Shown: positions 42,665-50,838 of the stretch, one piece after another | Layout: every line of letters begins with the position of its first letter | Numbering within the stretch: the stretch's first letter is position 1 | Assembly: GCA_036402175.1 (NCBI GenBank) | Contig: DASWTK010000266.1 | Coordinates: 1-58,341 of the forward strand | Direction: 5' to 3' | Length of the DNA: 58,341 nt | Source: DASPKM01 sp036402175 | GTDB lineage: Bacteria > Bacteroidota > Bacteroidia > Chitinophagales > Chitinophagaceae | Translations under genes and position numbers: made by a program | The notes under the pieces: model-generated | Database searches by the model: none | What the model saw: only the letters and a program-made list of their open reading frames with translations | Told to the model about the DNA's origin: nothing

Positions 42665-43501
42665 ATGCAAAAGATGATCAACCTCAAACAATTGCTCATA
42701 CACGAAGTACAGGATCTGTATTCGGCAGAAGAGCAAATAATAGAAGCTTTGCCAAAAATGATAGAAAAGGCAAAGAACAAGCAGCTGAAAAAATCATTGC
42801 AGGATCATCTGCAGGTGACCGGCGAGCAAAAGAATCGTCTCGATCAGGTAAAGGAACTGCTGATTGAAACCGGCGAAGACGATTCAAATGAAAAGGAAAA
42901 TGGCGGACGCAAAAAGGGATTTCTGAAGGGTCTGTTTGGCGGAGGCGAAACAAAATGCAAAGGAATGGAGGGACTGATCTCAGAAGGTGAAAAAGTAATG
43001 GGTGAAGACATGAGCCCTGAGGTGATGGATGCCGCCATCATCGCAAGTGCTCAGAAAATTGAACATTATGAGATCTGCGGATATGGTACTGCAAGGGCTT
43101 ATGCGCGTGAACTGAATCTTGGTGAGGTTGCTGAATTGTTGGAAGAAACATTGGATGAAGAATATGAGGCAGACGACCTTCTGACCGATCTCGCTGTTGG
43201 CAAAGTAAACGAAGAGGCTGAAACAGGCAGGAGTTCTGAGAAAACTTCGGGTAATGGCAGTTCAACCAGGAGAAACAACGGAAAGACGCAGGGATCCAAC
43301 GGATCTGGAAGGAAATCCGCGACTGTTAGTAAAAGCGCTTCGAAGAGTTCTGCAAAGAAAAACGGATCTACCCGTTCATCGGACGATACATCCAAAAGAA
43401 GCACAACTTCCAAAACTGTGAAATCAGCATCAGGACGGAAAAGTGGTACAACTTCACGGACAAGGTCATCTTCCGGAAGATCAAAAGCAGGATCAAAGTA
43501 A
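42665..43501 (+). CDS. DUF892 (YciF-type ferritin-like) protein with histone H1-like tail
   Basis: 278 aa from ATG at 42665 (in-frame GTG/TTG codons to 42623 rejected). Residues 4-170 are the DUF892/YciF four-helix bundle (LIHEVQDLYSAEEQIIEALP, GYGTARAYARELN, ETLDEEYEADDLLTDLA), which may bind metal like a ferritin. Residues about 190-278 are an almost pure Ser, Lys, Thr, Arg, Gly tail, as in bacterial histone H1-like proteins. The fusion suggests a nucleoid-associated, Dps-like protective role (inference). Divergent from the BON operon. Confidence 0.85.
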   Translation: MQKMINLKQLLIHEVQDLYSAEEQIIEALPKMIEKAKNKQLKKSLQDHLQVTGEQKNRLDQVKELLIETGEDDSNEKENGGRKKGFLKGLFGGGETKCKGMEGLISEGEKVMGEDMSPEVMDAAIIASAQKIEHYEICGYGTARAYARELNLGEVAELLEETLDEEYEADDLLTDLAVGKVNEEAETGRSSEKTSGNGSSTRRNNGKTQGSNGSGRKSATVSKSASKSSAKKNGSTRSSDDTSKRSTTSKTVKSASGRKSGTTSRTRSSSGRSKAGSK

Positions 43502-43589
43502 TATCAGTTGACTAATTGTTTGAATGCCGTGTGTAGAAGGTGCTCAGGATATCTGAATCAGCCATCTTTTGCATCCGGCATTTTTTATA

Positions 43590-44339
43590 TCAATCGTTAT
43601 CGATATTCTCCTGCCCGGGTAAATAGTGTTCATGGGTTTTAACAGGAGGAGTGGTTGGTTTTCTCATCCGCATTTGCAGAATATCAACGATAAGGGCAAA
43701 AGCGATCGAAAAATAAATGTATCCTTTTGGAATATGAAATTCAAGTCCTTCAGCTATCAGCGATACTCCGATGAGTAGGAGAAAACTCAATGCCAGCATC
43801 TTGAAAGCAGGATGCTTATTTACGAATTTGCTGATTGGCTCTGCCGCAAATAGCATAATGATCACCGATACGATCACGGCCACATACATCACCCACAGCT
43901 CGTCTACCATTCCAACAGCTGTGATGATTGAATCGACGGAGAAGACCATGTCGAGTATGAGTATCTGGCCAATGACGCTTTTGAAAGTATTTGCGCGTAT
44001 ATTTTTTGATGTGTCACCTTCTTCTCCCTCCATTTTGTGGTAGATCTCAGACGAGCTTTTATATATCAGAAATAATCCGCCTCCAATAAGAATAATGTCT
44101 TTGCCGGAAATCCCCATCGAGAATACAGTGAACAGATCACCCTGCAGTTTCAGAATAAGCGAGATGAGACCCAGTAAAGCCAGTCGTAAAACCATTGCCA
44201 GGATCAATCCGAGCCGCCTGGCTTTCTTTTGCTGATGTTCCGGCAATCGCGCGGCGACAATTGAAATGAAGATTACGTTGTCAAGTCCAAGTACAACTTC
44301 GAGCAAAATAAGTGTGAGCAACGCAATTACGGCTTCCAT
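43590..44339 (-). CDS. TerC family integral membrane protein
   Basis: 249 aa with seven hydrophobic segments. LGLDNVIFISI and MVFSVDSIITAVGM contain the conserved intramembrane Asp residues of TerC proteins, which include the manganese exporter Alx/MneA; tellurite resistance is linked historically. No riboswitch of the yybP-ykoY type could be seen in the 5' region. It is convergent with the DUF892 gene (88-bp gap containing a CGGCAT...T-run that might terminate either). Confidence 0.93.
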   Translation of the reverse strand: MEAVIALLTLILLEVVLGLDNVIFISIVAARLPEHQQKKARRLGLILAMVLRLALLGLISLILKLQGDLFTVFSMGISGKDIILIGGGLFLIYKSSSEIYHKMEGEEGDTSKNIRANTFKSVIGQILILDMVFSVDSIITAVGMVDELWVMYVAVIVSVIIMLFAAEPISKFVNKHPAFKMLALSFLLLIGVSLIAEGLEFHIPKGYIYFSIAFALIVDILQMRMRKPTTPPVKTHEHYLPGQENIDND

Positions 44340-44465
44340 CTTCAGTTTTTAGGTTTAGTGCTTAGGGATACTGCAATAATATGTTTTAAATGTATCTTAA
44401 AGATAAATACACCTGATTTACTTCATGCAATCTACGTACCTCTGACTTAAACCCTCAACCTTCAG

Positions 44466-45389
44466 TTATTGGGGCAACTGAATTGTATAACTTTTTCCGG
44501 GCTTCACCGTTAGTGATCTTCCACGAAGCCAGGGATTGAGTAGCCGTAATATTTTGTAATTGGTATTTTCCTGAATCGCAAAAGCTGCAAGATCAGGAAT
44601 GGAGGTGATGACAGTTATATTCCGGGTATTTATCGGTTGATAAGCTTCATCCTTTTCCAGTTGAAATCCAAATTCCGCGGCATTTTCCATCAGGTATTTA
44701 AACGCGAGTATGCGAAAGATATAGCGATTGGTTTCCTCTGGCAGCATGAGATCGTAATAGTTTTTAGACTTTTGAAAAGTGGCATTAGCGTTAAAACCTC
44801 CCTGTCCGCAATTATAGGATGCGGCTGCTGCTGTCCAGGATCCGAATTTTGCGTAAGCGCTTTTTAAGTATTTGCAGGCCGCGTCGGTTGCTTTCAAAAC
44901 ATCATAACGCTGATCGACCTCTTTGTTAACTTCCAGATCATAGCCTGGCGCCGTCATGTCAAGGAACTGCCACCAGCTTACAGCGCCTGACCGCGAGATC
45001 GCCTCGGCCACCAGATTGCTTTCGGCAACACAGAGATATTTAAAATCTTCCGGTACACCATTCGCCTTCAACCTTTCAACAATAGCGGGAAAATACCGGT
45101 TCGATAGTTTCAGCATATACAGAACATTGGACGGCTGATAATAATTGAATAATACCTGGCGGTCCAGCCTTTCTTTTACATCCCATTTATCCAAAGGCAC
45201 AACTTCGCCTGAGAATGTTATGTTGGTGGGAAGTTGAGGCACAAACCACGTATGTGTATTATTATCGTTCCTTCCAGTTGTTTTCTTTTCATCTCCCGGC
45301 CTGAATGCAAGCTGTGCAGTTAAAATGATACCTGCAATTATTCCTGCTGCCAGGTATGCGGCATTATTTCTTTGAATTGAAATCTTCAT
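44466..45389 (-). CDS. Lytic transglycosylase, SLT/MltD-type
   Basis: 307 aa. N-terminal signal or anchor (about 10-28). The SLT domain covers about 95-235 with the catalytic Glu123 in CVAESNL and the following ISRSGAVSWWQF and AAASYNCGQGGFN. It cuts the glycan strand of peptidoglycan to 1,6-anhydro-MurNAc products. The C-terminal part (TVKPGKSYTIQLP) may be a truncated LysM. It has no partner gene; the TerC gene follows 126 bp downstream. Confidence 0.9.
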   Translation of the reverse strand: MKISIQRNNAAYLAAGIIAGIILTAQLAFRPGDEKKTTGRNDNNTHTWFVPQLPTNITFSGEVVPLDKWDVKERLDRQVLFNYYQPSNVLYMLKLSNRYFPAIVERLKANGVPEDFKYLCVAESNLVAEAISRSGAVSWWQFLDMTAPGYDLEVNKEVDQRYDVLKATDAACKYLKSAYAKFGSWTAAAASYNCGQGGFNANATFQKSKNYYDLMLPEETNRYIFRILAFKYLMENAAEFGFQLEKDEAYQPINTRNITVITSIPDLAAFAIQENTNYKILRLLNPWLRGRSLTVKPGKSYTIQLPQ

Positions 45390-45562
45390 AATTGGGTTTT
45401 AATGCAATGCGACAAATAAAATGCCCCAATTGAACGCTTTCGCTGGGGAATTATTTCCCGTTAAAAAAATTCTGGCAACTTAAAATCAACTGTTTTTTAA
45501 TCCGGTTTTAATATGGTCTGATAGTTGCGTAGGTGTGGGTGAATCAAATAAAATAATTTGTT

Positions 45563-46252
45563 ATGAAAAAAATACAAGCTTACCTCACAGGTGCGTTTAT
45601 ATTTACCGCAGTGCTCGGTTCTACCGCGGCATCTGCTCAACAGGATACTATTCCCCAACGCCGGGATACCGTGGGTAAAAAACTTGGAGACTCCATGCGC
45701 AGCAACAGGTCGTGGGATCAGAATAATGCACGATGGAACGAGAACAGAGCGGTTACCTACATCGATCTTAATACAGGTGACACCTTAGACTATTTTTATG
45801 ATAGTGATAAGAAGATCGTAATGAATCGTATCTCTAATTTACCCGTTGATTTTTATGTGAACACCGTTACAGGTGATACAGTGTACGGTCGTGGCAGATT
45901 TATAGTAAATGGATTCATCCTGAGAGGTGAAGATGGAAAATGGAAATTTGACGAGAACAAAGTAAAGATCGACGGTGACGAACTTAAGATCAAAGATGGT
46001 GATCGTAAGCTGAAGATCGATGGTGATGAAATGAAAATTAAGGACGGAGACAGGAAGATCAAATCCGATAAAAAGGAAGCTAAGATCAAAGATGGCGATA
46101 CAAAAGTAAAAGTGGATAATGAGGAAATGAAGGTCAAGGATGAGGATGGAAAAGCTAAGTACAAGAAAGACAAAACGAAGATCAAGGATGGCGATAATAA
46201 GATCAAGCGCAAATCAGATTCAACCAGGATCAATAACGAAAATCAGCAATAA
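45563..46252 (+). CDS. Secreted protein with 16-residue DGD repeats
   Basis: 229 aa. Signal peptide 1-25, then a polar region and a short beta region (YIDLNTGDTLDYFYD, FYVNTVTGDTVYG) to about 130. Residues 133-212 are five copies of a 16-residue repeat (for example KVKIDGDELKIKDGDR), itself two octads of KxKxDGDx. Charged, rich in Lys and Asp and with no cysteine or aromatic residues. The regular alternation suggests stacked beta strands, possibly metal-binding. Function unknown. Terminator follows. Confidence 0.75.
   Translation: MKKIQAYLTGAFIFTAVLGSTAASAQQDTIPQRRDTVGKKLGDSMRSNRSWDQNNARWNENRAVTYIDLNTGDTLDYFYDSDKKIVMNRISNLPVDFYVNTVTGDTVYGRGRFIVNGFILRGEDGKWKFDENKVKIDGDELKIKDGDRKLKIDGDEMKIKDGDRKIKSDKKEAKIKDGDTKVKVDNEEMKVKDEDGKAKYKKDKTKIKDGDNKIKRKSDSTRINNENQQ
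45959..46198 (+). repeat. Coding tandem repeat, five units of 48 bp
   Basis: Five in-frame 48-bp units encode the 16-residue repeats of the 45563 gene. Units 1 and 2 are close at protein level with synonymous differences; units 3 to 5 are degenerate. Confidence 0.85.
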
Positions 46253-46272
46253 AAACTGAAACTGTGAAATGT

Positions 46273-46303
46273 AAAAGCTGCCTCCGATGAGGCAGCTTTT
46301 TTT
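46273..46303. terminator. Bidirectional terminator
   Basis: AAAAGCTGCCTC, loop CGAT, GAGGCAGCTTTT, then TTT. Perfect 12-bp stem between the convergent repeat-protein and Hsp20 genes; A run on one side and T run on the other let it serve both. Confidence 0.95.
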
Positions 46304-46304
46304 G

Positions 46305-46757
46305 TTAAGATATATTGATCATCCGTGGAGGCTTCTGCTTCACCTCTTCACGTTTTGGAATAACGAGATTCAGAACCCCGTCATTATATTTGGCTTCGAT
46401 CCTCTCTGAATCCACTACATCTTTCGGCAATTGAAATGTCCGCTGGAACGACTGGTAACTGAACTCCCTTCTGGAATATTTCTCATTTTCATTGTCCTGA
46501 CTTTCATTTGTTTTCTCAGAACTAATGGTTAACATATTACCGTCCAGTTCTACTTTGAAATCTTTCTTTGTCATGCCAGGCGCTGCCATTTCCACAATGA
46601 AATTGTCATTTGTTTCACGGATGTTCACTGCCGGAATGGTAGTGTTCGTTGAGGAAGTGTTTGATAATCCCCAATTGAAAAAGTCTCTGGTGAATGGGTC
46701 ATTAAAAAGACTCGGCAGGGTTGGGAACAGGTCGTTATTTCTTTTCAGTATTGACAT
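46305..46757 (-). CDS. Hsp20/alpha-crystallin small heat shock protein
   Basis: 150 aa from ATG at 46757; the open frame extends 15 codons upstream. ATP-independent chaperone that holds unfolded proteins. The alpha-crystallin domain covers about 40-140 with FIVEMAAPGMTKKDFKVEL and the C-terminal VLNLVIPKRE (IxI-like anchor region). A strong Shine-Dalgarno AAGGAGG lies 4 to 10 bp before the ATG, unusual for Bacteroidota. Shared terminator with the repeat-protein gene. Confidence 0.95.
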   Translation of the reverse strand: MSILKRNNDLFPTLPSLFNDPFTRDFFNWGLSNTSSTNTTIPAVNIRETNDNFIVEMAAPGMTKKDFKVELDGNMLTISSEKTNESQDNENEKYSRREFSYQSFQRTFQLPKDVVDSERIEAKYNDGVLNLVIPKREEVKQKPPRMINIS

Positions 46758-46760
46758 AAT

Positions 46761-46768
46761 TACCTCCT
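46761..46768 (-). promoter_or_regulatory. Strong Shine-Dalgarno before hsp20
   Basis: AAAGGAGG on the minus strand, close before ATG 46757. It decides the start codon. Confidence 0.8.
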
Positions 46769-46893
46769 TTTTTAATTGGTTAAAAAAGAAAATATTTAGC
46801 ACTGAGATCTGAACAATGTATGTGCCAGCGGGAAGTATTATGAAGTTTTTTCAGCGATGCCGTCAAATTGGCTTTTTAACAGGACAAAAAGAA

Positions 46894-47370
46894 TTATGGG
46901 AAATTGATCAGGCCGACAATTTTTTCAAGGAATCGCTGGTCCGTATGGTCGAAAGCCGCCAGTTCTGAACTGTCAACATCAAGCACGCCAAGTACTTCGT
47001 TATCGCGTATAATGGGAACCACTATCTCAGAACGGGATAGGCTGCTGCACGCAATGTGCCCTGGGAATTGCTCAACATCGGCAACGACCAATGTCTTTTT
47101 TTCAGCCCAGCTGGTTCCGCAAACTCCTTTTCCTTTACGAATGCGGGTGCATGCCACCGGACCCTGAAATGGTCCAAGTACGAGTTCATTTTCTTTTACG
47201 AGGTAAAACCCTACCCATAACCATCCGAATTGTTCTTTAAGTGCCGCGGTAATGTTAGCGAGGTTAGCCACCAGATCATTTTCTCCGGTGATCAACCCTT
47301 GCAGCTGAGGTATTAATGATTCGTATTGTTCTTCCCTGGTGCCCCGGGCAATGGATAAATCTTCTGCCAT
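46894..47370 (-). CDS. msrC: Free methionine-(R)-sulfoxide reductase (GAF domain)
   Basis: 158 aa. GAF-domain enzyme that reduces free Met-R-sulfoxide. The three catalytic and resolving cysteines are Cys74 (PVACTRI), Cys84 (GVCGTSW) and Cys108 (HIACSSLSRSEIV), all in place. Oxidative stress repair in the cytoplasm. It follows the NlpC/P60 gene by 40 bp and might be in the same transcript. Confidence 0.92.
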   Translation of the reverse strand: MAEDLSIARGTREEQYESLIPQLQGLITGENDLVANLANITAALKEQFGWLWVGFYLVKENELVLGPFQGPVACTRIRKGKGVCGTSWAEKKTLVVADVEQFPGHIACSSLSRSEIVVPIIRDNEVLGVLDVDSSELAAFDHTDQRFLEKIVGLINFP

Positions 47371-47410
47371 AAAGCAAATATAAGATGGAGATATTTATTG
47401 GGAGAAGTAA

Positions 47411-48001
47411 CTAGTTCCCGGGAAAGATGCGGATGACTTTCACAAACCTCGACATATAATATTTGTTAAGTGGGGTAGTGGTAACCCCATAGGCCTTGCC
47501 CGAAGTGGAATGAATAAATTCGATATTACCCTGCATGGAAGTGGTAATAATTCCCATATGGCCTACTACGCGTATTGTACTATCGGTACCTGTAAAAAGA
47601 ATGAGGTCGCCGGGTTTTGATTCATGCAGCGGGACTTCCCTGCCAACATGGGTGAAATCCACGGATGACCGGGGAACTTTTATCTTGAAATGATTGAATA
47701 CATAAGTTATGAATCCGGAGCAATCAAAGCCATAATTCGGGTCGGTTGATGCATAACGGTAAGGCACGCCTTTTAATGTATGTGCGAATGAGATGACAGC
47801 TTCGGGTTTAACCTCTCCGGTATTGATCTCATTGTCATTTTTTTCATCCACCATCTCTTCCATCACCTCAGTTACAGTATCTGCTATAGCAGGGAAGGTG
47901 GTTGTAGTAGAAAGCGTAGAATCCTGTCCTGTTGCATTTTTATCCTGCAATGGAGATGAGCAGGCAATCAGGAATAATATATAAACAGAAATAAGTTTCA
48001 T
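47411..48001 (-). CDS. NlpC/P60 (C40) peptidase, lipoprotein
   Basis: 196 aa from ATG at 48001, chosen because it gives a lipoprotein signal (LFLIACSS, Cys14); the frame extends 26 codons into the acidic gene upstream. The C40 domain covers about 75-190 with nucleophile Cys94 in YGFDCSGFITY and VVGHMGIITT with the catalytic His. It cleaves peptidoglycan stem peptides. A Thr/Asp/Glu-rich linker (25-65) joins signal and domain. It follows the acidic 189-aa gene by 4 bp. Confidence 0.92.
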   Translation of the reverse strand: MKLISVYILFLIACSSPLQDKNATGQDSTLSTTTTFPAIADTVTEVMEEMVDEKNDNEINTGEVKPEAVISFAHTLKGVPYRYASTDPNYGFDCSGFITYVFNHFKIKVPRSSVDFTHVGREVPLHESKPGDLILFTGTDSTIRVVGHMGIITTSMQGNIEFIHSTSGKAYGVTTTPLNKYYMSRFVKVIRIFPGN

Positions 48002-48005
48002 GATA

Positions 48006-48575
48006 CTAATTCTTATCACTGCTCCATTCGTTATTCTCCTCGTCTTCCGCGCCGGCATCTTCCATTTTATCATCTTCATCTACACCACTTGTATCAAGGT
48101 CTCTTCCCGTTCTTTCATCTCCAAAACCTGTTGTATTCAGAGGCTCGCCTTCAAAATCGGTATTGTCCATTGTTGCACGGCTCAGATTTTCCTCATCGCG
48201 GGTAGGCATGTATTCCTCTCCGCGCTCAAGTGTTTGCCGCTCTGTTGCCGTAACGTCAGCCGCGGAGCCCATACGGATGCGATCTTCATCCTCACCTCCG
48301 TTAAGCTCATCCAATAATCCAACACCTTCTTCATCATCCGAAGAAATGGTGGTATCCGCAAGCTCGCCAAGGGCTGGTACATGAATATGTTCCTGACCAG
48401 GAATATCGCGTACTTCAGGCAGGTTAATGGTTGCCTCATCAGGCTTGAGGCGGTCCTGATCGCGCTGGGGATCAGTTATATCTGAGCGAAATCTGGCGCG
48501 CGCTCCGGTATCATCGCTAAACAGGCGGTCATCCCGGTTTTCGTTATCATTACGATCTTCTGTGGAGTTAGCCAT
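48006..48575 (-). CDS. Disordered acidic protein, 189 aa
   Basis: Not a recognised family. 189 aa, almost without aromatic residues, with about one third Asp and Glu and long runs of Asp, Glu, Arg, Thr and Asn, so predicted disordered. Starts ANSTEDRNDNENRDDRLF and ends DAGAEDEENNEWSSDKN. Its stop codon is 4 bp from the NlpC/P60 start, so the two are almost certainly co-transcribed. Possible hydrophilin or charge buffer (inference). Confidence 0.65.
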   Translation of the reverse strand: MANSTEDRNDNENRDDRLFSDDTGARARFRSDITDPQRDQDRLKPDEATINLPEVRDIPGQEHIHVPALGELADTTISSDDEEGVGLLDELNGGEDEDRIRMGSAADVTATERQTLERGEEYMPTRDEENLSRATMDNTDFEGEPLNTTGFGDERTGRDLDTSGVDEDDKMEDAGAEDEENNEWSSDKN

Positions 48576-48624
48576 GACTTTGTTTTAAGTCATGGATGAA
48601 AATTTCATGCCGACACGGGTTTGA

Positions 48625-48648
48625 TTTGAGGATTTGATGATTTGAGGA
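48625..48648. repeat. TTTGAKGA octamer, three copies
   Basis: TTTGAGGA, TTTGATGA, TTTGAGGA in direct order, in the spacer between the dienelactone-hydrolase gene and the acidic-protein gene. Confidence 0.7.
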
Positions 48649-48670
48649 TTAATAAAAAAAATGCGGCAGA

Positions 48671-49525
48671 TTACTGCGTCAGATGTTTCTTATAGAATTC
48701 CAGGGTGCGCTGCCAGGCGAGTTTTGCAGCGGTTTCGTTATACCTTGCAGTTGAAGTATCGTTGTGAAAGGCGTGGTTGGTGCCTTCGTAATTATAAAGC
48801 TCGTAACGGACTCCCGCTTTCTTTAGCGCTTCCTCATACGCACTGATGCCTGCATTGATGCGTTCATCCAAAGCCGCATAATGGAGTTGAACGGCTGCTT
48901 TTATTTTGGGAACATCAGCAAGCTCTGGCTGCCGTCCGTAAAATGAAACAGCGGCTTTCAGATCCGGCATGTTTACAGCAAGTTGATTTGAAAGGGCGCC
49001 TCCCCAGCAAAAGCCTACGCAGCCAAATGAGCCGGTGCTGTCTTTACGCGTCTTGATGTAGTCAAATCCTTTGATAAAATTCTGCAGATTTTCGGCTGCA
49101 TTTATTTTTCCGAACATTTCCCTTGCTTTATCCTGGTCTTCGGGTGTGCCTCCCTGTGGTGCCAGCGCATCCGGCGCAATTGCCAGGTAACCTGCCTTTG
49201 CAGCACGACGGGTTACATCCTCAATATGAGGATTGAGTCCTCTGTTCTCATGTATTACCATTACCGTGGCGTATTTGCCTTCTTTTTTCGGTCGCGCCAC
49301 ATACGCGTTCATTTTGCCATTAGCGCCATCATAGCTGATTTTCTCTGTAAATAATTCGTCGGATCTGGTAACAGCCGCGCTGGCATAATTTGTTTCAATC
49401 AATGGCAGAATATTCATCGCAGCAGCCATGCTGCCAGTTATTTTAATAAGTCTTTTAATGAATACATCACGTGCAAGTGGTTGGTGTGTGTATTCGTCGT
49501 ATAAATTTATTATCCGCTGGTCCAT
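48671..49525 (-). CDS. Dienelactone hydrolase family protein
   Basis: 284 aa from ATG at 49525 (an in-frame open region to 49690 overlaps the GH18 gene and is rejected). Alpha/beta hydrolase with Cys173 in GFCWGGALS as nucleophile, Asp in ALDERI and His in NHAFHND. VIHENRGLNPHIEDVTRR is typical of the family. The N-terminal 55 residues (MDQRIINLYDEYTHQPLARD) are the extension seen in YghX-like members. Dienelactone itself is unlikely as substrate. Downstream of the chitinase gene by 76 bp. Confidence 0.92.
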   Translation of the reverse strand: MDQRIINLYDEYTHQPLARDVFIKRLIKITGSMAAAMNILPLIETNYASAAVTRSDELFTEKISYDGANGKMNAYVARPKKEGKYATVMVIHENRGLNPHIEDVTRRAAKAGYLAIAPDALAPQGGTPEDQDKAREMFGKINAAENLQNFIKGFDYIKTRKDSTGSFGCVGFCWGGALSNQLAVNMPDLKAAVSFYGRQPELADVPKIKAAVQLHYAALDERINAGISAYEEALKKAGVRYELYNYEGTNHAFHNDTSTARYNETAAKLAWQRTLEFYKKHLTQ

Positions 49526-49601
49526 GACAAATTGAGTTTGTAACAAGTTAGGAAAAAATGTTGGAGTGGTAAGGTTTGCCAGGCATTGGCGTCTGTAGTA
49601 T

Positions 49602-50714
49602 TCAGGGATAATTCCGGATCGCCTGGTGTATTGAATGAAGCAGGCCGTTGCGTCGGGCGTCATGGGTAAGTTGCCAGAACATGATACCATTCAGTTTGTT
49701 TTGCAGCGCATATCGCGTTTTATCGCCGACCGATATCTGATCATCATAAGTCACAAAAAGTTTCTTCACCGGATTATAGATGTAAGGCGCATGAGCGATG
49801 CTGTCCCGGTAATATTCAAACCCATCCGAAGCTGAAAATGCGATTGGAAAATCGCGGTATCCTATACTTGTCCGGAATTTGCCTGACTGGTATAAGCCAT
49901 TGTTCAGTGGAGGCACATTTTCCCAGACCCTTGCGTAGAAAGCAGCGCCAACTACAAGTTTGCCCGGATCGATACCTATAGAAACAAGGTAGTCAACCGC
50001 GTTGTCGACTGAGTACTGCTGAGTTGGAGTAGAATATAAGGGAGTATGATGACCGGTAACAGTATCAAAACCATGAACGAGGTCATAGGTCATAAGATTC
50101 ACCCTGTTTAAATGTTTCATCACTTTCTTCCATTCAACCGCTTCCTGGAGGAATCGTGGAAATCCACCTGCCGCAAAACTGATCTCGGCCTTTGGGCCCA
50201 ACGTGCGCCTCAATTGTTTGACCAGCGCAGTAAAGTTCGGTTTGTCAGATGCTGCATACTTATGCCCGGGATACCCTGGTATGGTGGGATATTCCCAATC
50301 CAGGTCAATTCCGTCTGTTCCAAAATATTCATTCAGGTCTTTTACTGAAACCGCAAACTCCTTCCTGTTTCTGGCACTTGAAAATACCTGTGAACAGCTT
50401 TCGCACCCGCCCCATCCTCCGAGTGACAATAAAACTTTCAGAGCGGGATTTCTTTTTTTCAATCCAACCAGTTTGGTGATCGTAACACTATCACCTGCAT
50501 CATCAACCGCCAGCCTGTTACTTTTAAGATGGCAGAAACTGAAAATTATGTGTGTAAGTTTTTCGGCTTCGAAACTGTCCACTGCTGACGCATTTCCGGA
50601 ATAATAAGCTGTAACGGTAAAAGATGAAGGTGCCTGTGACTGTGAATAGCAATAATTATAGGATAGGAGGAACGAAATAAGAATCAATGACGGGCTGACT
50701 CGCATATACGGCAT
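49602..50714 (-). CDS. GH18 chitinase-like glycoside hydrolase, secreted
   Basis: 370 aa. Signal peptide about 1-25. SLGGWGGC (97-104) is the SxGG motif and DGIDLDWEYP (134-143) holds the catalytic DxxDxDxE with Glu141 as proton donor; MTYDL and MFWQLTHD-like blocks support the GH18 fold. ATG at 50705 is an equally good start. It should hydrolyse chitin or GlcNAc-containing glycans. No chitin-binding domain is visible. Confidence 0.93.
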   Translation of the reverse strand: MPYMRVSPSLILISFLLSYNYCYSQSQAPSSFTVTAYYSGNASAVDSFEAEKLTHIIFSFCHLKSNRLAVDDAGDSVTITKLVGLKKRNPALKVLLSLGGWGGCESCSQVFSSARNRKEFAVSVKDLNEYFGTDGIDLDWEYPTIPGYPGHKYAASDKPNFTALVKQLRRTLGPKAEISFAAGGFPRFLQEAVEWKKVMKHLNRVNLMTYDLVHGFDTVTGHHTPLYSTPTQQYSVDNAVDYLVSIGIDPGKLVVGAAFYARVWENVPPLNNGLYQSGKFRTSIGYRDFPIAFSASDGFEYYRDSIAHAPYIYNPVKKLFVTYDDQISVGDKTRYALQNKLNGIMFWQLTHDARRNGLLHSIHQAIRNYP

Positions 50715-50786
50715 TTAGTAAGTGCTCTATCAGGTTCAAGTGACCAGGAAGACAAAATTGTAACCATTTGTCAGAATTCAAGGCGC

Positions 50787-50820
50787 AAAAAAATCCATCA
50801 GATCATGGCGTCTGATGGAT
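50787..50820 (-). terminator. Terminator after the cytochrome c gene
   Basis: Minus strand: ATCCATCAGA, 8-base loop, TCTGATGGAT, then TTTTTTT. Perfect 10-bp stem, 18 bp after the stop codon at 50839. Confidence 0.95.
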
Positions 50821-50838
50821 CAATTGGATTTGAATAGC

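Noticed and set aside
40922..44339. Canonical tellurite-resistance (ter) operon
   Set aside because: TerB-like and TerC genes are on the same strand but separated by BON, LysM and the opposite-strand DUF892 gene, and terA, terD, terE and terZ are absent.
44340..44465. Manganese (yybP-ykoY) riboswitch upstream of terC
   Set aside because: The region upstream of the gene's start lies on its other side; in the sequence available on either side no pairing and no conserved yybP-ykoY core is visible. TATCTT-A-AAGATA at 44393 is just a short dyad.
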